From Candidatus Krumholzibacteriia bacterium (GTDB lineage: Bacteria > Krumholzibacteriota > Krumholzibacteriia > LZORAL124-64-63), in contig JAUVII010000006.1 in NCBI GenBank assembly GCA_030592845.1, forward strand, positions 1 to 49,938: 49,938 nt of DNA, read 5' to 3'. The number at the start of each line of letters is the position of its first letter. The stretch's first letter is position 1. Positions 37,241-47,589 of this stretch are shown piece by piece. A program made the translations under genes and the position numbers. The notes under the pieces are model-generated. The model searched no databases, was not told the DNA's origin, and worked only from the letters and a program-made list of their open reading frames with translations.

Positions 37241-37279
37241 CCGTGCCTGTGTTTTCTCGCAATTACGCCCCAGGCACGG
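37241..37279. repeat. 9-bp inverted repeat in the clpC leader
   Basis: CCGTGCCTG (37241-37249) and CAGGCACGG (37271-37279) are perfect inverted copies with a 21-base centre, ending 52 bases before the clpC ATG. It could be an operator or an mRNA hairpin. It matches neither CIRCE (9-bp arms, 9-base gap, different sequence) nor the CtsR direct repeat. The rest of the mcsB-clpC gap (37078-37331) has an AT-rich stretch near 37217-37230 (TATATT plus T-run) that may hold the promoter. Confidence 0.7.
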
Positions 37280-37331
37280 ATGGCATGAAATGGCACAGCA
37301 ACCCGGGTTACGCGAACGGAGGCGCCACCGC

Positions 37332-39794
37332 ATGAACGACCGCTTTACCCAGAGAGTCCGCAAAGTCCTTTTCCTCGCCCGTGACGAAGCCGGACGTCTT
37401 CAACACGATTACATCGGCACGGAACACCTTCTCCTCGGAATCATCCGTGAAGGTGAAGGCGTGGCCGCCAATGTCCTGCGCCGCATGAATATTGATTTTG
37501 AAAGAATCCAGAAGGCCGTCGAGGATTCGGTCAACGCGCCCATGGGACCGGTGAGCATCGGGGAAATCCCGTTCACGCCCCGGGCCAAGAAAGTGCTGGA
37601 ACTGAGCATCGACGAGGCCAGGCTCCACAACCACAACTACGTTGGCACCGAGCATCTGCTGCTGGCCCTCATCAGGGAGGGAGAAGGTGTCGCTGCTCGC
37701 GTCCTGAATGATCTGGGGGCGGACCATGAAGTCGTCAAGCGCGAGGTCATGAAATCCCTGGGTGGCGGTGAGTCCTTCGGCAAGGCGGTGGGCGGGACCC
37801 GAAAACGGAAACAGGCCAAGAAAAAAGAGAACTCGGTCCTGGAGCAGTTCGGCCGCAACATGACCGACATGGCCCGGGAGGGGAAACTGGATCCCACCAT
37901 CGGCCGCGGTACGGAAATCGACCGCTGCATTCAGATTCTCAGCCGGCGCAAGAAAAACAATCCGGTCCTGATCGGTGAACCGGGCGTCGGCAAGACCGCC
38001 ATCGTCGAGGGCTTTGCCACCAAAATCATCGAAGGCAACGTTCCCGCCCTGTTGAGGGACAAGGAAATCGTCACCCTCGACCTGGCCAGCGTGGTGGCGG
38101 GCACCAAGTATCGGGGCCAGTTCGAAGAGCGCCTCAAACAGATCATGGCCGAGGTCCGGGAAAATCCCGATGTGATTCTTTTCATCGACGAGTTGCACAC
38201 CATCGTGGGCGCTGGTGGGGCCGAGGGCGCCATCGACGCCTCCAATATGCTCAAGCCCGCCCTGAGCCGGGGTGAGATCCAGTGCGTCGGCGCCACCACC
38301 ATGGATGAATACCGCAAGTTCATCGAAAAGGACGGCGCCCTGGAAAGGCGTTTCCAGCCCGTGATGGTCCACCCTCCCACGGAAGAGGAAACCATTGAGA
38401 TCATGTTCGGCCTGCGTGAAAAGTATGAATCCCATCACAGGGTGAAATACGATGATGACGCCCTCCGAGCCGCGGTGTGGCTTTCCAACCGGTACATTTC
38501 CGGCCGCGCCCTGCCCGACAAGGCCATCGACATCATCGACGAGGCCGGCAGCCGCGCGCGCCTGAGCATGACGGTGGTACCGCCGGATCTGCGTGATCTG
38601 GAAAAGAAGATCGAAGATATCATCACCGAAAAGGAATCCTCCATCGCCGCGCAGGAATTCGAGAAGGCGGCCGCTTTTCGGGATGAGGAAAAAGCCCTCA
38701 AAGTGGAACTCCAGACCCTCAAGCAGGACTGGAACTCGGAACAGTCGGAGCCCCAGACCACGGTTGACATCAAGCTTGTCTGCAACGTGATCTCCGCCAT
38801 CACGGGTATTCCCGTGTCAGAGGTCGAGGAAGAGGAAACCGAAAAATTGCTCCGGATGGAGGAAGAACTCGGGAAATGGGTGATCGGGCAGGAAGAGGCC
38901 ATTACCGCCGTGTCCAAGGCCATCCGACGCAACCGCGCCGGATTGCGGGATCCGCGCCGCCCCATCGGGTCTTTCGTATTCCTCGGTCCCAGCGGGGTAG
39001 GGAAGACCGAAGTGGCCCGGCGCCTGACCGAATTCCTGTTCGGGGACCAGACCTCGCTTATTCGCGTGGACATGTCTGAATACATGGAGAAACATTCCGT
39101 GAGCCGCCTGGTCGGCGCCCCTCCGGGATATGTAGGTTACGACGAGGGCGGCATGCTCACCGAAAAGGTGCGACGCAATCCCTATTCCGTGATCCTGCTC
39201 GATGAAATCGAGAAGGCTCACCCTGATGTGTACAACATCCTGCTTCAGGTTCTGGATGACGGGCAACTGACCGACAGCTTCGGCCGAACGGTTGATTTCC
39301 GAAACGCCGTGGTGATCATGACCAGCAACGTCGGCAGCCGCAAGACCCATGGCATCCGGGGCGTCGGGTTCGGATCCGATGAAAGCGACCATGCCCAGCA
39401 ACGGGTCCAGTCGAACATCGATATGGATCTGCGCAAGACCTTCAGCCCCGAGTTCCTGAACAGGATCGATGAGATCATCACCTTCAATTCCCTGGACAGG
39501 GAGGACATGGCCAAGATCGTGGAGATTCTCCTGGACGATGTCAGTGATCGTTTGAAAAATCTGGAGATCTCCTTCGAGTTCACCAAATCCTGCAAGGAAT
39601 TCCTTTGTGAGGTGGGCTACGACCCGGCCATGGGGGCCCGGCCTTTGCGCAGGGCTATTCAGAAGCACGTGGAGGATCCGCTGAGCGAAAAGCTGCTGCG
39701 CGGCGAGGTGACCAGCAAAAGCAAGTTGGTGATCGGCGTTCTTGGGGATAAACTGTCTTTCAAGGCCGATCCCAAGGAAGAGGTCAAGACCTGA
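37332..39794 (+). CDS. clpC: ClpC-type AAA+ unfoldase
   Basis: 820 residues. Hexameric unfoldase that feeds ClpP. Two N-domain repeats hold GTEHLLL at Glu31 and Glu107, the glutamates that form phosphoarginine pockets in Bacillus ClpC. Walker A motifs are GEPGVGKT (215-222) and GPSGVGKT (552-559). Between them is a UVR-containing middle domain ([15 protein letters not shown]). VGF at 678-680 is the ClpP-docking loop. ATG 37332 is chosen over 37290 because GGAGG lies 9 bases upstream and ClpC N-termini begin with the RFT-x-RV-x-KVL segment. Separate leader and strong terminator indicate its own transcript as well as possible read-through from mcsAB. No clpP or ctsR is in the window. Confidence 0.96.
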   Translation: MNDRFTQRVRKVLFLARDEAGRLQHDYIGTEHLLLGIIREGEGVAANVLRRMNIDFERIQKAVEDSVNAPMGPVSIGEIPFTPRAKKVLELSIDEARLHNHNYVGTEHLLLALIREGEGVAARVLNDLGADHEVVKREVMKSLGGGESFGKAVGGTRKRKQAKKKENSVLEQFGRNMTDMAREGKLDPTIGRGTEIDRCIQILSRRKKNNPVLIGEPGVGKTAIVEGFATKIIEGNVPALLRDKEIVTLDLASVVAGTKYRGQFEERLKQIMAEVRENPDVILFIDELHTIVGAGGAEGAIDASNMLKPALSRGEIQCVGATTMDEYRKFIEKDGALERRFQPVMVHPPTEEETIEIMFGLREKYESHHRVKYDDDALRAAVWLSNRYISGRALPDKAIDIIDEAGSRARLSMTVVPPDLRDLEKKIEDIITEKESSIAAQEFEKAAAFRDEEKALKVELQTLKQDWNSEQSEPQTTVDIKLVCNVISAITGIPVSEVEEEETEKLLRMEEELGKWVIGQEEAITAVSKAIRRNRAGLRDPRRPIGSFVFLGPSGVGKTEVARRLTEFLFGDQTSLIRVDMSEYMEKHSVSRLVGAPPGYVGYDEGGMLTEKVRRNPYSVILLDEIEKAHPDVYNILLQVLDDGQLTDSFGRTVDFRNAVVIMTSNVGSRKTHGIRGVGFGSDESDHAQQRVQSNIDMDLRKTFSPEFLNRIDEIITFNSLDREDMAKIVEILLDDVSDRLKNLEISFEFTKSCKEFLCEVGYDPAMGARPLRRAIQKHVEDPLSEKLLRGEVTSKSKLVIGVLGDKLSFKADPKEEVKT

Positions 39795-39837
39795 CAGGCT
39801 GCTGAAACAGGTTTCCCGACCATTCCGGTGACCAAAG

Positions 39838-39867
39838 GCCGGAACCCACCCGGGTTCCGGCTTTTTT
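39838..39867 (+). terminator. Rho-independent terminator after clpC
   Basis: Perfect 10-bp stem GCCGGAACCC (39838-39847) and GGGTTCCGGC (39852-39861), loop ACCC, followed by six T. Strong. Confidence 0.95.
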
Positions 39868-40118
39868 CTTTTTCAGTAAATCCATTCGGAACTTCCCTAA
39901 TCCCTCCGGTTTTCCTATTTTGGCGCTGCCGACTGCGTTTCACCTTCTGTCCGGGAACATCCCGCATGGAGGCGGGTAGGATGAACAATCCGGCACTACC
40001 GGGCCATGGCCCCTACCCCTGTATTAATTCGTTGTTTGGCGTTGAAGCTCCATGGCCCCGGTGCTAAGATGCCGCGGTTTTCACCACAACCCGATTACGG
40101 GGGAGTTCTTTACCGCAT
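39868..40118. other. Gap between the clpC terminator and bamA; no gene seen
   Basis: The whole intergenic stretch is 324 bases (39795-40118): terminator, about 170 bases with no recognised feature, a candidate promoter at 40042-40070 and the bamA leader. Short open frames here have no family features or good ribosome-binding sites. Confidence 0.6.
40042..40070 (+). promoter_or_regulatory. Extended -10 promoter for bamA
   Basis: TTGAAG (40042-40047), 17 bases, TAAGAT (40065-40070) preceded by TGC (40062-40064). It lies about 50 bases before the bamA ATG and follows a terminator, where a promoter is needed. Same TGCTAA core as the phzF candidate. Confidence 0.55.
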
Positions 40119-42425
40119 ATGAGACGCTTTGTCTTCGTATTGTCTGTTGTTCTGGCCCTGGGCATTGGCGACAATGTCCACGGCCAGACCACCGGACCGC
40201 CAATCATCAGTGAAATTGAGGTCGTGGGCGCCCTGACGGTGGGCTCCCGCCAGGTACTGGCATGGTCGGGGATCCAACCCGGTTCCGTCTTTACGCAGGA
40301 TGCCATCTCCCTTGGCATTCGCAGCCTGTTTCAAACGCAGAAATTTTCCAACGTATACATCTACCGGCAGGACACCCCCGAAGGGGTGAAGCTCATTATC
40401 AACCTCGAGGAATTTCCGCGTATCCGGACCATCCGCTTCATGGGCAACAAAAAGGTCAAGGAAAAGGACCTGCGGGAAGCATACGCGCTGCACGTGGGCC
40501 AATTCGCCAACCCGGCGGTAACCCGGCGCGAATTGCAGCCCCTCCGGGATCTCTATTACGAGAAGGGCTACTACAACGTCGCCATCAATACGGATTCCAC
40601 CGTGGTCGACGCCAACAACATGGAAGACCTGGTGATCTCGGTCGTGGAAGGCCGCAAGGTCAAGGTCCAGACCATTTCCTTTGTCGGCAATGCGGTGCTC
40701 GAAGAAGACAATTTGCGTGGCGCCATGGAGCAGGGCACCAAAGGGTTTTTGCGCAGCGGTACTTTCAAGAAACAGCAGTTCGAGGATGACCGGGAGCGGA
40801 TTGTCACCTACTGCCGGAACCAGGGTTTTCTGGATGCCAACGTGGCCGATGTGGAAATGAACTTTCGCGAGGACAAGGAAAAGCTGGATCTGGTTATCCA
40901 CCTCGATGAAGGGTCCCGCTATTTCATAGGGGATATTGATTGGCAGGGGAATACGGTCTTCGACGATCTGGTCATCGCCGACCGGATCTGGATGGAAAAG
41001 GGCGATGTGTTCAAGGAGGACATCTACCTGGAGACCCTGGCGGGACTGCAGCAGATATATGCAGACCGTGGTTACATCTACATTACGGTCGAACCCCAGC
41101 GGGACATCGTGGACCATGTGGTCAATGTCAGTTTTACCTTCATCGAAGGTCAGCCCGCCAAGATCCACGACATCCAGATCACCGGCAATACCAAGACCTA
41201 TGACAAGGTCATCATCCGGGAAATGAGGACGTTCCCCGGGGACACCTTCAGCAATACCCGGATCCAGGCCACCATGCGGGATATCTTCCAGACCGGTTTT
41301 TTCGAGGATGTCCAGCCGGATATTCGTCCGGTGGCCAACGGCGACGTGGACATGATCCTCAAGGTCAAAGAGAAGCAGACCGGCCAGTTCATGTTCGGCA
41401 TGGCCTACAGCGCCGAGACTTCCGCCAGCGGGTTTATACAGGTGGCGGAAACAAACTTCCAGGGCAAGGGACAGAACCTGGGTCTGACCTGGCAGTTCGG
41501 CTCCCGGCAGCGGTACGTGGACATCAGTTTCACTGAACCCTGGTTCATGGGAACACCCACCCTGGTCGGAGCGGATATCTTCGACCGCTACCAATACAAT
41601 TTCGATGACTTTTACGAAAGCCGGATCCGTGGCTTCAGCGGTCGCCTCGGACGCCGGATTCCCGGTACGCGTTACAGCAGGGTCGGCCTGCGGTACGAGT
41701 TGTCCCAGACCCGGTTGGGCAATTTCAGCCCCAGCTATGTGCGCTTCCTGGATGATCTGGAGGAGTCCCTGGGGACCAGCGACCTGCCCTGGCAGAGGTT
41801 GGATCAGATCGAATGGCCTCAGCTGAAAAGCAGTATCCGGGTGACTTTCAACCGAAATTCGACGGATAATCCGTTTTTTCCCACCTCCGGTTCAAAATCC
41901 CTGTACAGTTTTGAACTGGCCGGGGGCCCTCTTGGAGGGGAAATCGAGTTCCAGGAACATATGATGTCCCATTCCTATTATCAGAGGCTGCCCGGTGGAT
42001 TTGCTCTTCATCTGCGTGGGTTTTTCGGGCTTTTGCACGGTTTGAATTCGCCGGACGACGTCCCGGACTGGGAACGTTATCGCCTCGGCGGGAACCGACG
42101 GTTCCCCCTGCGGGGTTACAAGGACCTGGAAGTGGTGCCACGTGGGAATCCCAGTTTCATTGGAGGCCGGTATTTCAGCATTTTCAACACCGAGGTTTTG
42201 TATCCCTTGACCAAGGCCATCCAACTGCTGACCTTTTTGGATATGGGAGATGTCTGGAACAGCTTCAGCGAAGCCGACATTTCCAATCTCAGGAAGGGCG
42301 CTGGTTTCGGGATCAGGGTCGAGGTCCCCATGATGGGAACCATTGGCTTCGATTATGGATACGGATTCGACAGGCTGGGGGGCCCGCGCTGGGAACCCCA
42401 CTTCACCATTGGCAGTATCTTCTAG
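40119..42425 (+). CDS. bamA: Outer-membrane protein assembly factor BamA
   Basis: 768 residues. Signal peptide (about 1-22), five POTRA domains (about 27-420; repeats such as IRTIRFMGNKKVKEKDL and KIHDIQITGNTKTYDKVIIREM), then a 16-strand Omp85 barrel. RGY in FPLRGYKD is the conserved loop-6 motif, and the last residue is Phe (TIGSIF), the usual beta-signal end. Central subunit of the BAM machine that BamD (25941) joins. Own promoter; followed by skp. Confidence 0.96.
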   Translation: MRRFVFVLSVVLALGIGDNVHGQTTGPPIISEIEVVGALTVGSRQVLAWSGIQPGSVFTQDAISLGIRSLFQTQKFSNVYIYRQDTPEGVKLIINLEEFPRIRTIRFMGNKKVKEKDLREAYALHVGQFANPAVTRRELQPLRDLYYEKGYYNVAINTDSTVVDANNMEDLVISVVEGRKVKVQTISFVGNAVLEEDNLRGAMEQGTKGFLRSGTFKKQQFEDDRERIVTYCRNQGFLDANVADVEMNFREDKEKLDLVIHLDEGSRYFIGDIDWQGNTVFDDLVIADRIWMEKGDVFKEDIYLETLAGLQQIYADRGYIYITVEPQRDIVDHVVNVSFTFIEGQPAKIHDIQITGNTKTYDKVIIREMRTFPGDTFSNTRIQATMRDIFQTGFFEDVQPDIRPVANGDVDMILKVKEKQTGQFMFGMAYSAETSASGFIQVAETNFQGKGQNLGLTWQFGSRQRYVDISFTEPWFMGTPTLVGADIFDRYQYNFDDFYESRIRGFSGRLGRRIPGTRYSRVGLRYELSQTRLGNFSPSYVRFLDDLEESLGTSDLPWQRLDQIEWPQLKSSIRVTFNRNSTDNPFFPTSGSKSLYSFELAGGPLGGEIEFQEHMMSHSYYQRLPGGFALHLRGFFGLLHGLNSPDDVPDWERYRLGGNRRFPLRGYKDLEVVPRGNPSFIGGRYFSIFNTEVLYPLTKAIQLLTFLDMGDVWNSFSEADISNLRKGAGFGIRVEVPMMGTIGFDYGYGFDRLGGPRWEPHFTIGSIF

Positions 42426-42487
42426 GGGATAACCGGTCCCCTGGAAAGCAGCCCCAAACTGGCTTCCGCGGAAGTCGGAGGACTAAA

Positions 42488-43033
42488 ATGATAAGCCTTA
42501 AGACGTTAACCGGATATGTGGCATTATTCGCCTTGGTTGCCATCGGCATGACTGCCACCTGCGGTTCGGCCCTCGCGGCTGATGATATTCCCCTGGCGGT
42601 GGTCGATTCCCAAAGGATCGCCGAGGAATACGAAGCTGCCCGGGACGCCCAGGAGCAGTACCAGAAATATCTGCGGGAGCTGGAGCTGGAAGTTGCCGAA
42701 CGGGAAAAGGAACTGACCGCCATGGCTGAGGAAATCGAAAGCCAGAAAATGCTTCTGGGTGAGGACGCCCTGGCCACCAAGGTGCAGGCCTTCGAGAAGG
42801 CAAGGGCTGAATATTTCGAATTCCGTGAGGGTATCGATCAGCGAGCCGAGGCCGAGTACAAGACCAAAATCAGCCCCATCCTGGATCAGATCAAGACCAT
42901 CGTGGAAAGGATCGGCAAGGAAAAAAACTACGGGGTGATTATTGATTCCGCCTCCCTGGCCGTTCTCTACATCGATGCGGACTACGATTTGACCAATGAC
43001 GTGCTCGCCGCCCTCGCCCGGGGTGACGACTAA
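42488..43033 (+). CDS. skp: OmpH/Skp family periplasmic chaperone
   Basis: 181 residues. Signal peptide (about 1-31, ending SALA), then the short strand IPLAVVDSQRIAEEY and a long coiled coil (about 52-135) of the Skp tentacle type, returning to the strand YGVIIDSASLAVLYID. Holds unfolded outer-membrane proteins for BAM. ATG has GGAGGAC upstream. The bamA-skp-lpxD order is common in diderms. Confidence 0.9.
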   Translation: MISLKTLTGYVALFALVAIGMTATCGSALAADDIPLAVVDSQRIAEEYEAARDAQEQYQKYLRELELEVAEREKELTAMAEEIESQKMLLGEDALATKVQAFEKARAEYFEFREGIDQRAEAEYKTKISPILDQIKTIVERIGKEKNYGVIIDSASLAVLYIDADYDLTNDVLAALARGDD

Positions 43034-43048
43034 AATCCCTGTTTTTTG

Positions 43049-43076
43049 TTGACAGGGCCTGAGCATGTGGTGAGAT
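43049..43076 (+). promoter_or_regulatory. Possible weak promoter for the lpxD operon
   Basis: TTGACA (43049-43054) is a perfect -35, but the best element at the right spacing is TGAGAT (43071-43076, 16-base spacer), a poor -10. TACAAT at 43080 is a better -10 but 25 bases away. The 122-base gap makes an internal promoter plausible. Confidence 0.25.
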
Positions 43077-43155
43077 TTGTACAATCAATTCAAGAATCAG
43101 CGCTTAGCCCCTCGCTCAGGACGGCGGGGGGCGGTTGCATAACACGGAAAAGTGC

Positions 43156-44220
43156 ATGAAACCGCTCCGATTGAGTGAAATAGCGGAAATTCTGGACGGG
43201 GAAATGGTCGGGTCGGAAGACCCGCTGATCACCGGGGCCGCGGGAATAGAACACGCGAAACCCGGCGATCTGACTTTTCTGGCTCGCAGCAGCTTCGGCA
43301 AGGCCCTGGCTGCATCGGGTGCGACTGCTGTTCTGATCGGCCCACAGCAGGAGGTCGGTATTCCGGCCATTCGGGTTTCCGATCCCTACGAAGCCTTTGC
43401 GGTTTATCTGGAACAGCTCCAGACAGACCTGGACCGGGTTTTTCCGCCAGGGATCCATTCAACGGCGGTCATCGATCCAACAGCCGATGTCTCCCTGGCC
43501 GCGGCCATCGGGCCATATAGCGTGATCGGGCCCGGAACGGTGGTCAGGGCCGGAAGTCGCCTGGGGGCTCATGTTGTCCTGGGCAGCGATGTCACCGTCG
43601 GCGGGGATTGCCTGGTGTATGCCGGAGTTATCCTGCGGGAGGGTTGCCAGGTCGGCAACAGGGTCATCATTCACGCGGGCGTTATCCTGGGATCGGACGG
43701 TTTCGGCTATTTCCCGGGGGCCAAAGGGATCAGGAAAATTCCCCAGGTGGGAATCGTGGAAATCCAGGACGACGTTGAAATAGGCGCCGGTACCTGTATT
43801 GATCGCGCCACCACGGGCCGCACGGTGGTTGGGCAAGGATCCAAGGTCGACAACCTGGTGCAGATAGGGCACAATGTAATTATTGGCAAAGCGTGTTCAT
43901 TAAGTGGCCAGACCGGGATTTCCGGGAGCACCATCCTTGGGGATGGGGTGATCACCGGCGGTCAGGTCGGCATAGGTGATCATTTGGAATTGGGCGCGGG
44001 GGTCAAAGCCGGCGGGCAGTCCGGGATATCCTGGGACATCCCTGCCGGGGTAGACGTTTTCGGCACCCCGGCCATCGATTTCAGGGAGTCCTTCCGGATG
44101 TTCGCGTCCCTGCGCAGGCTTCCGGAACTTTTACGCCGGGTCAAGCGTCTGGAACAAATGAATGATTCCGGCGCGGATGGTTCGGCAGGCAGCAATCAAA
44201 ACGAAAAAGGTCAGGGGTAA
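43156..44220 (+). CDS. lpxD: UDP-3-O-acylglucosamine N-acyltransferase LpxD
   Basis: 354 residues. Third step of lipid A synthesis: adds the N-linked hydroxyacyl chain. N-terminal uridine-binding domain (about 1-95), then left-handed beta-helix hexapeptide repeats to about residue 310 with [13 protein letters not shown] and the catalytic-His region [10 protein letters not shown], and a C-terminal helical arm. ATG 43156 fits LpxD N-termini ([13 protein letters not shown]); TTG 43135 is the alternative. Confidence 0.94.
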   Translation: MKPLRLSEIAEILDGEMVGSEDPLITGAAGIEHAKPGDLTFLARSSFGKALAASGATAVLIGPQQEVGIPAIRVSDPYEAFAVYLEQLQTDLDRVFPPGIHSTAVIDPTADVSLAAAIGPYSVIGPGTVVRAGSRLGAHVVLGSDVTVGGDCLVYAGVILREGCQVGNRVIIHAGVILGSDGFGYFPGAKGIRKIPQVGIVEIQDDVEIGAGTCIDRATTGRTVVGQGSKVDNLVQIGHNVIIGKACSLSGQTGISGSTILGDGVITGGQVGIGDHLELGAGVKAGGQSGISWDIPAGVDVFGTPAIDFRESFRMFASLRRLPELLRRVKRLEQMNDSGADGSAGSNQNEKGQG

Positions 44221-44226
44221 CAACCT

Positions 44227-45540
44227 GTGCTCTGGTTCCAGAAAACGCTGAAAAAGGAAATTTCCACCGAGGGCCTCGGTCTGCATTCCGGTGAATTCTC
44301 CCGTATGACTTTTATTCCCGCACCGCCCAATACGGGGCTTGTCTTCGTGGTGCCCGGGCCCGAGGGTGAAGTCAGGATCCCGGCCCTGGTTGAGAATGTC
44401 GCCGCCCCCGAGGAGCTTATCCGTTCCACCACCCTGTCCAAGGACGGGGTCACCATCCACACCGTGGAACATGTGCTTTCCGGTTTGGCGGGGATGGGCA
44501 TTACCAACTGTCTGATCCGCCTGGAGGGTGGGGAACCGCCCGTTCCCGAATGCGCCAGTGCCCTGACCTACGTGGCCATGATCGACGAGGCCGGTGTCGA
44601 GGCCCAGGGTCTGCCCGCCCTCTACTACAAGGTGAATCGCCCCATGTCCTGGCGCCGGGGAGAAGTTGAACTGACAGCGGTTCCGGCGGAGCATTTCACC
44701 CTTTCGTTTTTCATTGATTACGAGGACCCCAAAATAGGGGTCCAAAATGCGACTTTCGAGATCCATCCCACCATCTACCGCGAGGAAATCGCCCCGGCGC
44801 GGACATTCGCCATGATGAAGGACGTCGCGCGGCTCCAGGAAATGGGGCTGGTCAAGGGCGGTTCTTTCGAGAACGCCCTGGTTTTCGACAACGGGGATCT
44901 GGCCGGGGGGCAGGAACTGCGTTTTGTCGATGAATGCGTGCGGCACAAACTCCTGGATCTTCTGGGCGACCTGACCCTGCTGGGCATGCCCATCAAGGGC
45001 CATGTCACCGCAAAATTGTCCGGTCACGCGGGCAACGTCGAATTCACCAAGGTCCTGGCCGAGGCGGAACGGCGGATGCCGCGCATCTACCCGCCCCGCA
45101 ATCCCGAATTCTGGGATATCGGCTCCATCATGGATATCATGCCCCACCGTTATCCTTTCCTGCTGGTGGACCGGATTTACGACCTGGAGCCCGGTAAAAA
45201 GGTCACCGGCATCAAGAACGTGACCATCAACGAACCCTTTTTCCAGGGCCATTTTCCCGGGCATCCGATAATGCCCGCGGTACTGATTATCGAGGCCATG
45301 GCCCAGACTGGCGGGGTGCTCCTGATGAGTGGATTCGAGGATCCCAAGGGCAAACTGGTGTATTTCAGCGGAATCGACAATGCACGTTTCCGTCAGCCGG
45401 TGACTCCCGGCGACCAGCTCAGGTTCGAATTGGAAATGCTGAAAATTCGAGGACCCCTTTGTAAAATGCATGGAACCGCTTGGGTCGGTGACAAAAAGGT
45501 TGCCGAAGCGGATCTGATGTCTACAGTGGTGGAGAGTTGA
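44227..45540 (+). CDS. lpxC/fabZ: Bifunctional LpxC-FabZ fusion: UDP-acyl-GlcNAc deacetylase and hydroxyacyl-ACP dehydratase
   Basis: 437 residues. Residues 1-290 are LpxC, the zinc deacetylase committing to lipid A: HTVEH with Glu81 and zinc His82, and HKLLD with His240 and Asp244. From about residue 297 the chain is FabZ, the hot-dog dehydratase of fatty-acid synthesis, with His307 in MPHRYPF and Glu356 in LIIEAMAQ, and [13 protein letters not shown] between. Both active sites look intact. The fusion is known in Bacteroidota and relatives and couples lipid A and fatty-acid flux in one protein. Start GTG 44227, AGGGGT upstream. Confidence 0.95.
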   Translation: MLWFQKTLKKEISTEGLGLHSGEFSRMTFIPAPPNTGLVFVVPGPEGEVRIPALVENVAAPEELIRSTTLSKDGVTIHTVEHVLSGLAGMGITNCLIRLEGGEPPVPECASALTYVAMIDEAGVEAQGLPALYYKVNRPMSWRRGEVELTAVPAEHFTLSFFIDYEDPKIGVQNATFEIHPTIYREEIAPARTFAMMKDVARLQEMGLVKGGSFENALVFDNGDLAGGQELRFVDECVRHKLLDLLGDLTLLGMPIKGHVTAKLSGHAGNVEFTKVLAEAERRMPRIYPPRNPEFWDIGSIMDIMPHRYPFLLVDRIYDLEPGKKVTGIKNVTINEPFFQGHFPGHPIMPAVLIIEAMAQTGGVLLMSGFEDPKGKLVYFSGIDNARFRQPVTPGDQLRFELEMLKIRGPLCKMHGTAWVGDKKVAEADLMSTVVES

Positions 45541-45565
45541 TCCATCACCTTTAAGGAGGATTATC

Positions 45566-46387
45566 TTGGACCCGATGAAGATCAACAAGGTTGTCGGTCC
45601 CAGGCCCGTCAGCGAACCGGAGATTCACCCCTCAGCGGTGGTTCATCCTTCGGCGCGTCTCGGGCATAACGTCAAGGTCGGTCCCCATTCGGTGATCGGT
45701 CCTGATGTTGTGATGGGACCGGACTGCCTGGTGGGAACCTCTGTCCTGATCGAGGGCCGAACGACCATCGGGAGAAATAACCGGTTCTTCCACGGCGCGG
45801 CCATCGGTTGCGAACCCCAGGACAAGAAGTTCGGCGGCGAAACGACGTTCCTTGAAATCGGCGACAACAACGATTTTCGGGAATACGTCACGGTGCACCT
45901 GGCCACCGAAGATGGTGAGCAGACCCGCGTCGGCGACAACAACCTGATCATGGCTTATGTGCATATCGCCCATAATTGTCATGTCCACGACGATTGTGTC
46001 ATCGCCAACGCGGTCAACCTGGCCGGACACGTGGAGGTGGGGAGCCACGCCACCATTGGGGGGCTAACCCCGGTCCACCAGTTCGTGCGGATCGGTGCCT
46101 ACGCCTTCATCGGCGGGGCCAGTCGCCTGTCCCAGGATGTGCCTCCCTTCGTCAAGGTGGCCGGCAGTCCCGTGGAAGTCCGCGGGATCAACAGCATCGG
46201 CCTGAAGCGGAACGGCTTCACCGATGAAGACCTGCAGATCCTGAAAAAGGCCTACCGCATCCTGTACCGGTCGGGGCTCAACGTGACCCAGGCGGTGGAG
46301 CGGATTGCCGCGGACTGCAAATTGACCAGGCATACCGAAACCCTGATGGCATTCATCCGCCGGTCGGACCGTGGGATTGTGCGTTGA
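45566..46387 (+). CDS. lpxA: UDP-N-acetylglucosamine acyltransferase LpxA
   Basis: 273 residues. First acylation of lipid A synthesis. Left-handed beta-helix built from hexapeptide repeats (about 20-200) with the catalytic His in AYVHIAHNCHVHDDC, and a C-terminal helical part with RNGFTDEDLQILKKAYR. TTG 45566 is chosen since AAGGAGGA is 6 bases upstream; ATG 45575 would be too far. Order lpxD-lpxC/fabZ-lpxA is typical. Confidence 0.95.
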   Translation: MDPMKINKVVGPRPVSEPEIHPSAVVHPSARLGHNVKVGPHSVIGPDVVMGPDCLVGTSVLIEGRTTIGRNNRFFHGAAIGCEPQDKKFGGETTFLEIGDNNDFREYVTVHLATEDGEQTRVGDNNLIMAYVHIAHNCHVHDDCVIANAVNLAGHVEVGSHATIGGLTPVHQFVRIGAYAFIGGASRLSQDVPPFVKVAGSPVEVRGINSIGLKRNGFTDEDLQILKKAYRILYRSGLNVTQAVERIAADCKLTRHTETLMAFIRRSDRGIVR

Positions 46388-46415
46388 TGGAGTTTGACCG
46401 TGCCGGGAAAGTTGA

Positions 46416-47588
46416 ATGACGGTGTCACCGGCTTCTTCCCGCCATGTTTTCATATCCTGCGGCGAAGCCAGCGGGGATCGATACGGAGCGGCCTTGGTGG
46501 CCGCTCTGCGATCGCTTGACCCCGACATCCGGATTTCCGCGCTTGGGGGTCCCGCACTGAAACAGGCGGGCGTGGAAATCGTCGCCGATTCTTCCGAACT
46601 TGCGGTGATGGGAATTTCCGAGGTGATTTCCGCCCTGCCCACCCTGATGAAGGTCAGGAATCGGATCCGACAGTACCTGACCGAACAAAAGGTCGACCTG
46701 GCCGTACCCATCGATTTCCCCGGATTCAACGGAAACCTGGCCTCGAACGCGCGCAAAGCGGGCATACCGGTTTTTTGGCTCATCGCCCCCCAGGTTTGGG
46801 CCTGGGGGAGCTGGCGCATTCCCGGTTTCCGCCGCAAGATTGATCGCCTGGGAACCATCCTGCCCTTTGAAACGGAATTTTTCACCCAACGTGGTTTTGA
46901 TGTTTTTCCCATGGGGCATCCACTCATGGAGGATTACGGACGGGATTTTCCTTTCGAAGAAAACCTCGCCGCCCGCGAAAACCGCTTGGGCGATCGGGAC
47001 GCTCCCTTGACCATCGCGATCCTGCCCGGCAGTCGCAAACAGGAATTGAAACATCTGCTGCCCGTTCTCAAGGTGACCAGCCAGGCCATCCTGGGCCACA
47101 TGGGGGACCGGAACGTTCGATTTGTTGTCAGCGTGGCGCCGGGAATCGACCCGGTAGCAATCAGTTCCGTTTTCGAATCAGGGGTGGAAATCACGGACAA
47201 GGTGTTGCCCCGTCTGCTGAGCGAAGCGGATCTGGCGCTCGTTTGCAGTGGGACCGCCAGTCTGGAAGCAGCCCTGGCGGGTGTGCCTCACGAGCTGGTT
47301 TACCGCACCGGAGCCTTGAACGGTTTTTTGGGCCGCCATCTGGTTCGAACCAGCCACATCGGCCTGAGCAACATCATCCTGGGCAACCAGATGATCCGCG
47401 AACATCTCCAGGACCATGCTTCTCCCTTGCCTCTTGCCCGCAACCTTTTGCGCTGGGTGGCCCGACCCGCCGAAAGACAGGATTTCTACGGTCATGTAAG
47501 AAGGCTTCGGCAACTCTGCGGAAAGCAGGGGGTCTGGGACCGGACCGCCGCGGCGGTGTTGGAAATGGCATCCGGAAACGGGTCCTGA
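46416..47588 (+). CDS. lpxB: Lipid-A-disaccharide synthase LpxB
   Basis: 390 residues, GT19. Joins UDP-diacylglucosamine and lipid X. N-terminal SCGEASGDRYGAAL, the IDFPGFNGNLA and WLIAPQVWAWGSWR signatures, and C-terminal CSGTASLEAALAGVPHELVYR are characteristic. The UDP-diacylglucosamine hydrolase that should act before it (LpxH or LpxI) is not in the window. The next gene starts 1 base after the stop. Confidence 0.95.
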   Translation: MTVSPASSRHVFISCGEASGDRYGAALVAALRSLDPDIRISALGGPALKQAGVEIVADSSELAVMGISEVISALPTLMKVRNRIRQYLTEQKVDLAVPIDFPGFNGNLASNARKAGIPVFWLIAPQVWAWGSWRIPGFRRKIDRLGTILPFETEFFTQRGFDVFPMGHPLMEDYGRDFPFEENLAARENRLGDRDAPLTIAILPGSRKQELKHLLPVLKVTSQAILGHMGDRNVRFVVSVAPGIDPVAISSVFESGVEITDKVLPRLLSEADLALVCSGTASLEAALAGVPHELVYRTGALNGFLGRHLVRTSHIGLSNIILGNQMIREHLQDHASPLPLARNLLRWVARPAERQDFYGHVRRLRQLCGKQGVWDRTAAAVLEMASGNGS

Positions 47589-47589
47589 G

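Noticed and set aside
37078-37331. CIRCE or CtsR operator before clpC
   Set aside because: No TTAGCACTC-N9-GAGTGCTAA and no tandem GGTCAAA-type heptads; only the unrelated 9-bp inverted repeat is present.
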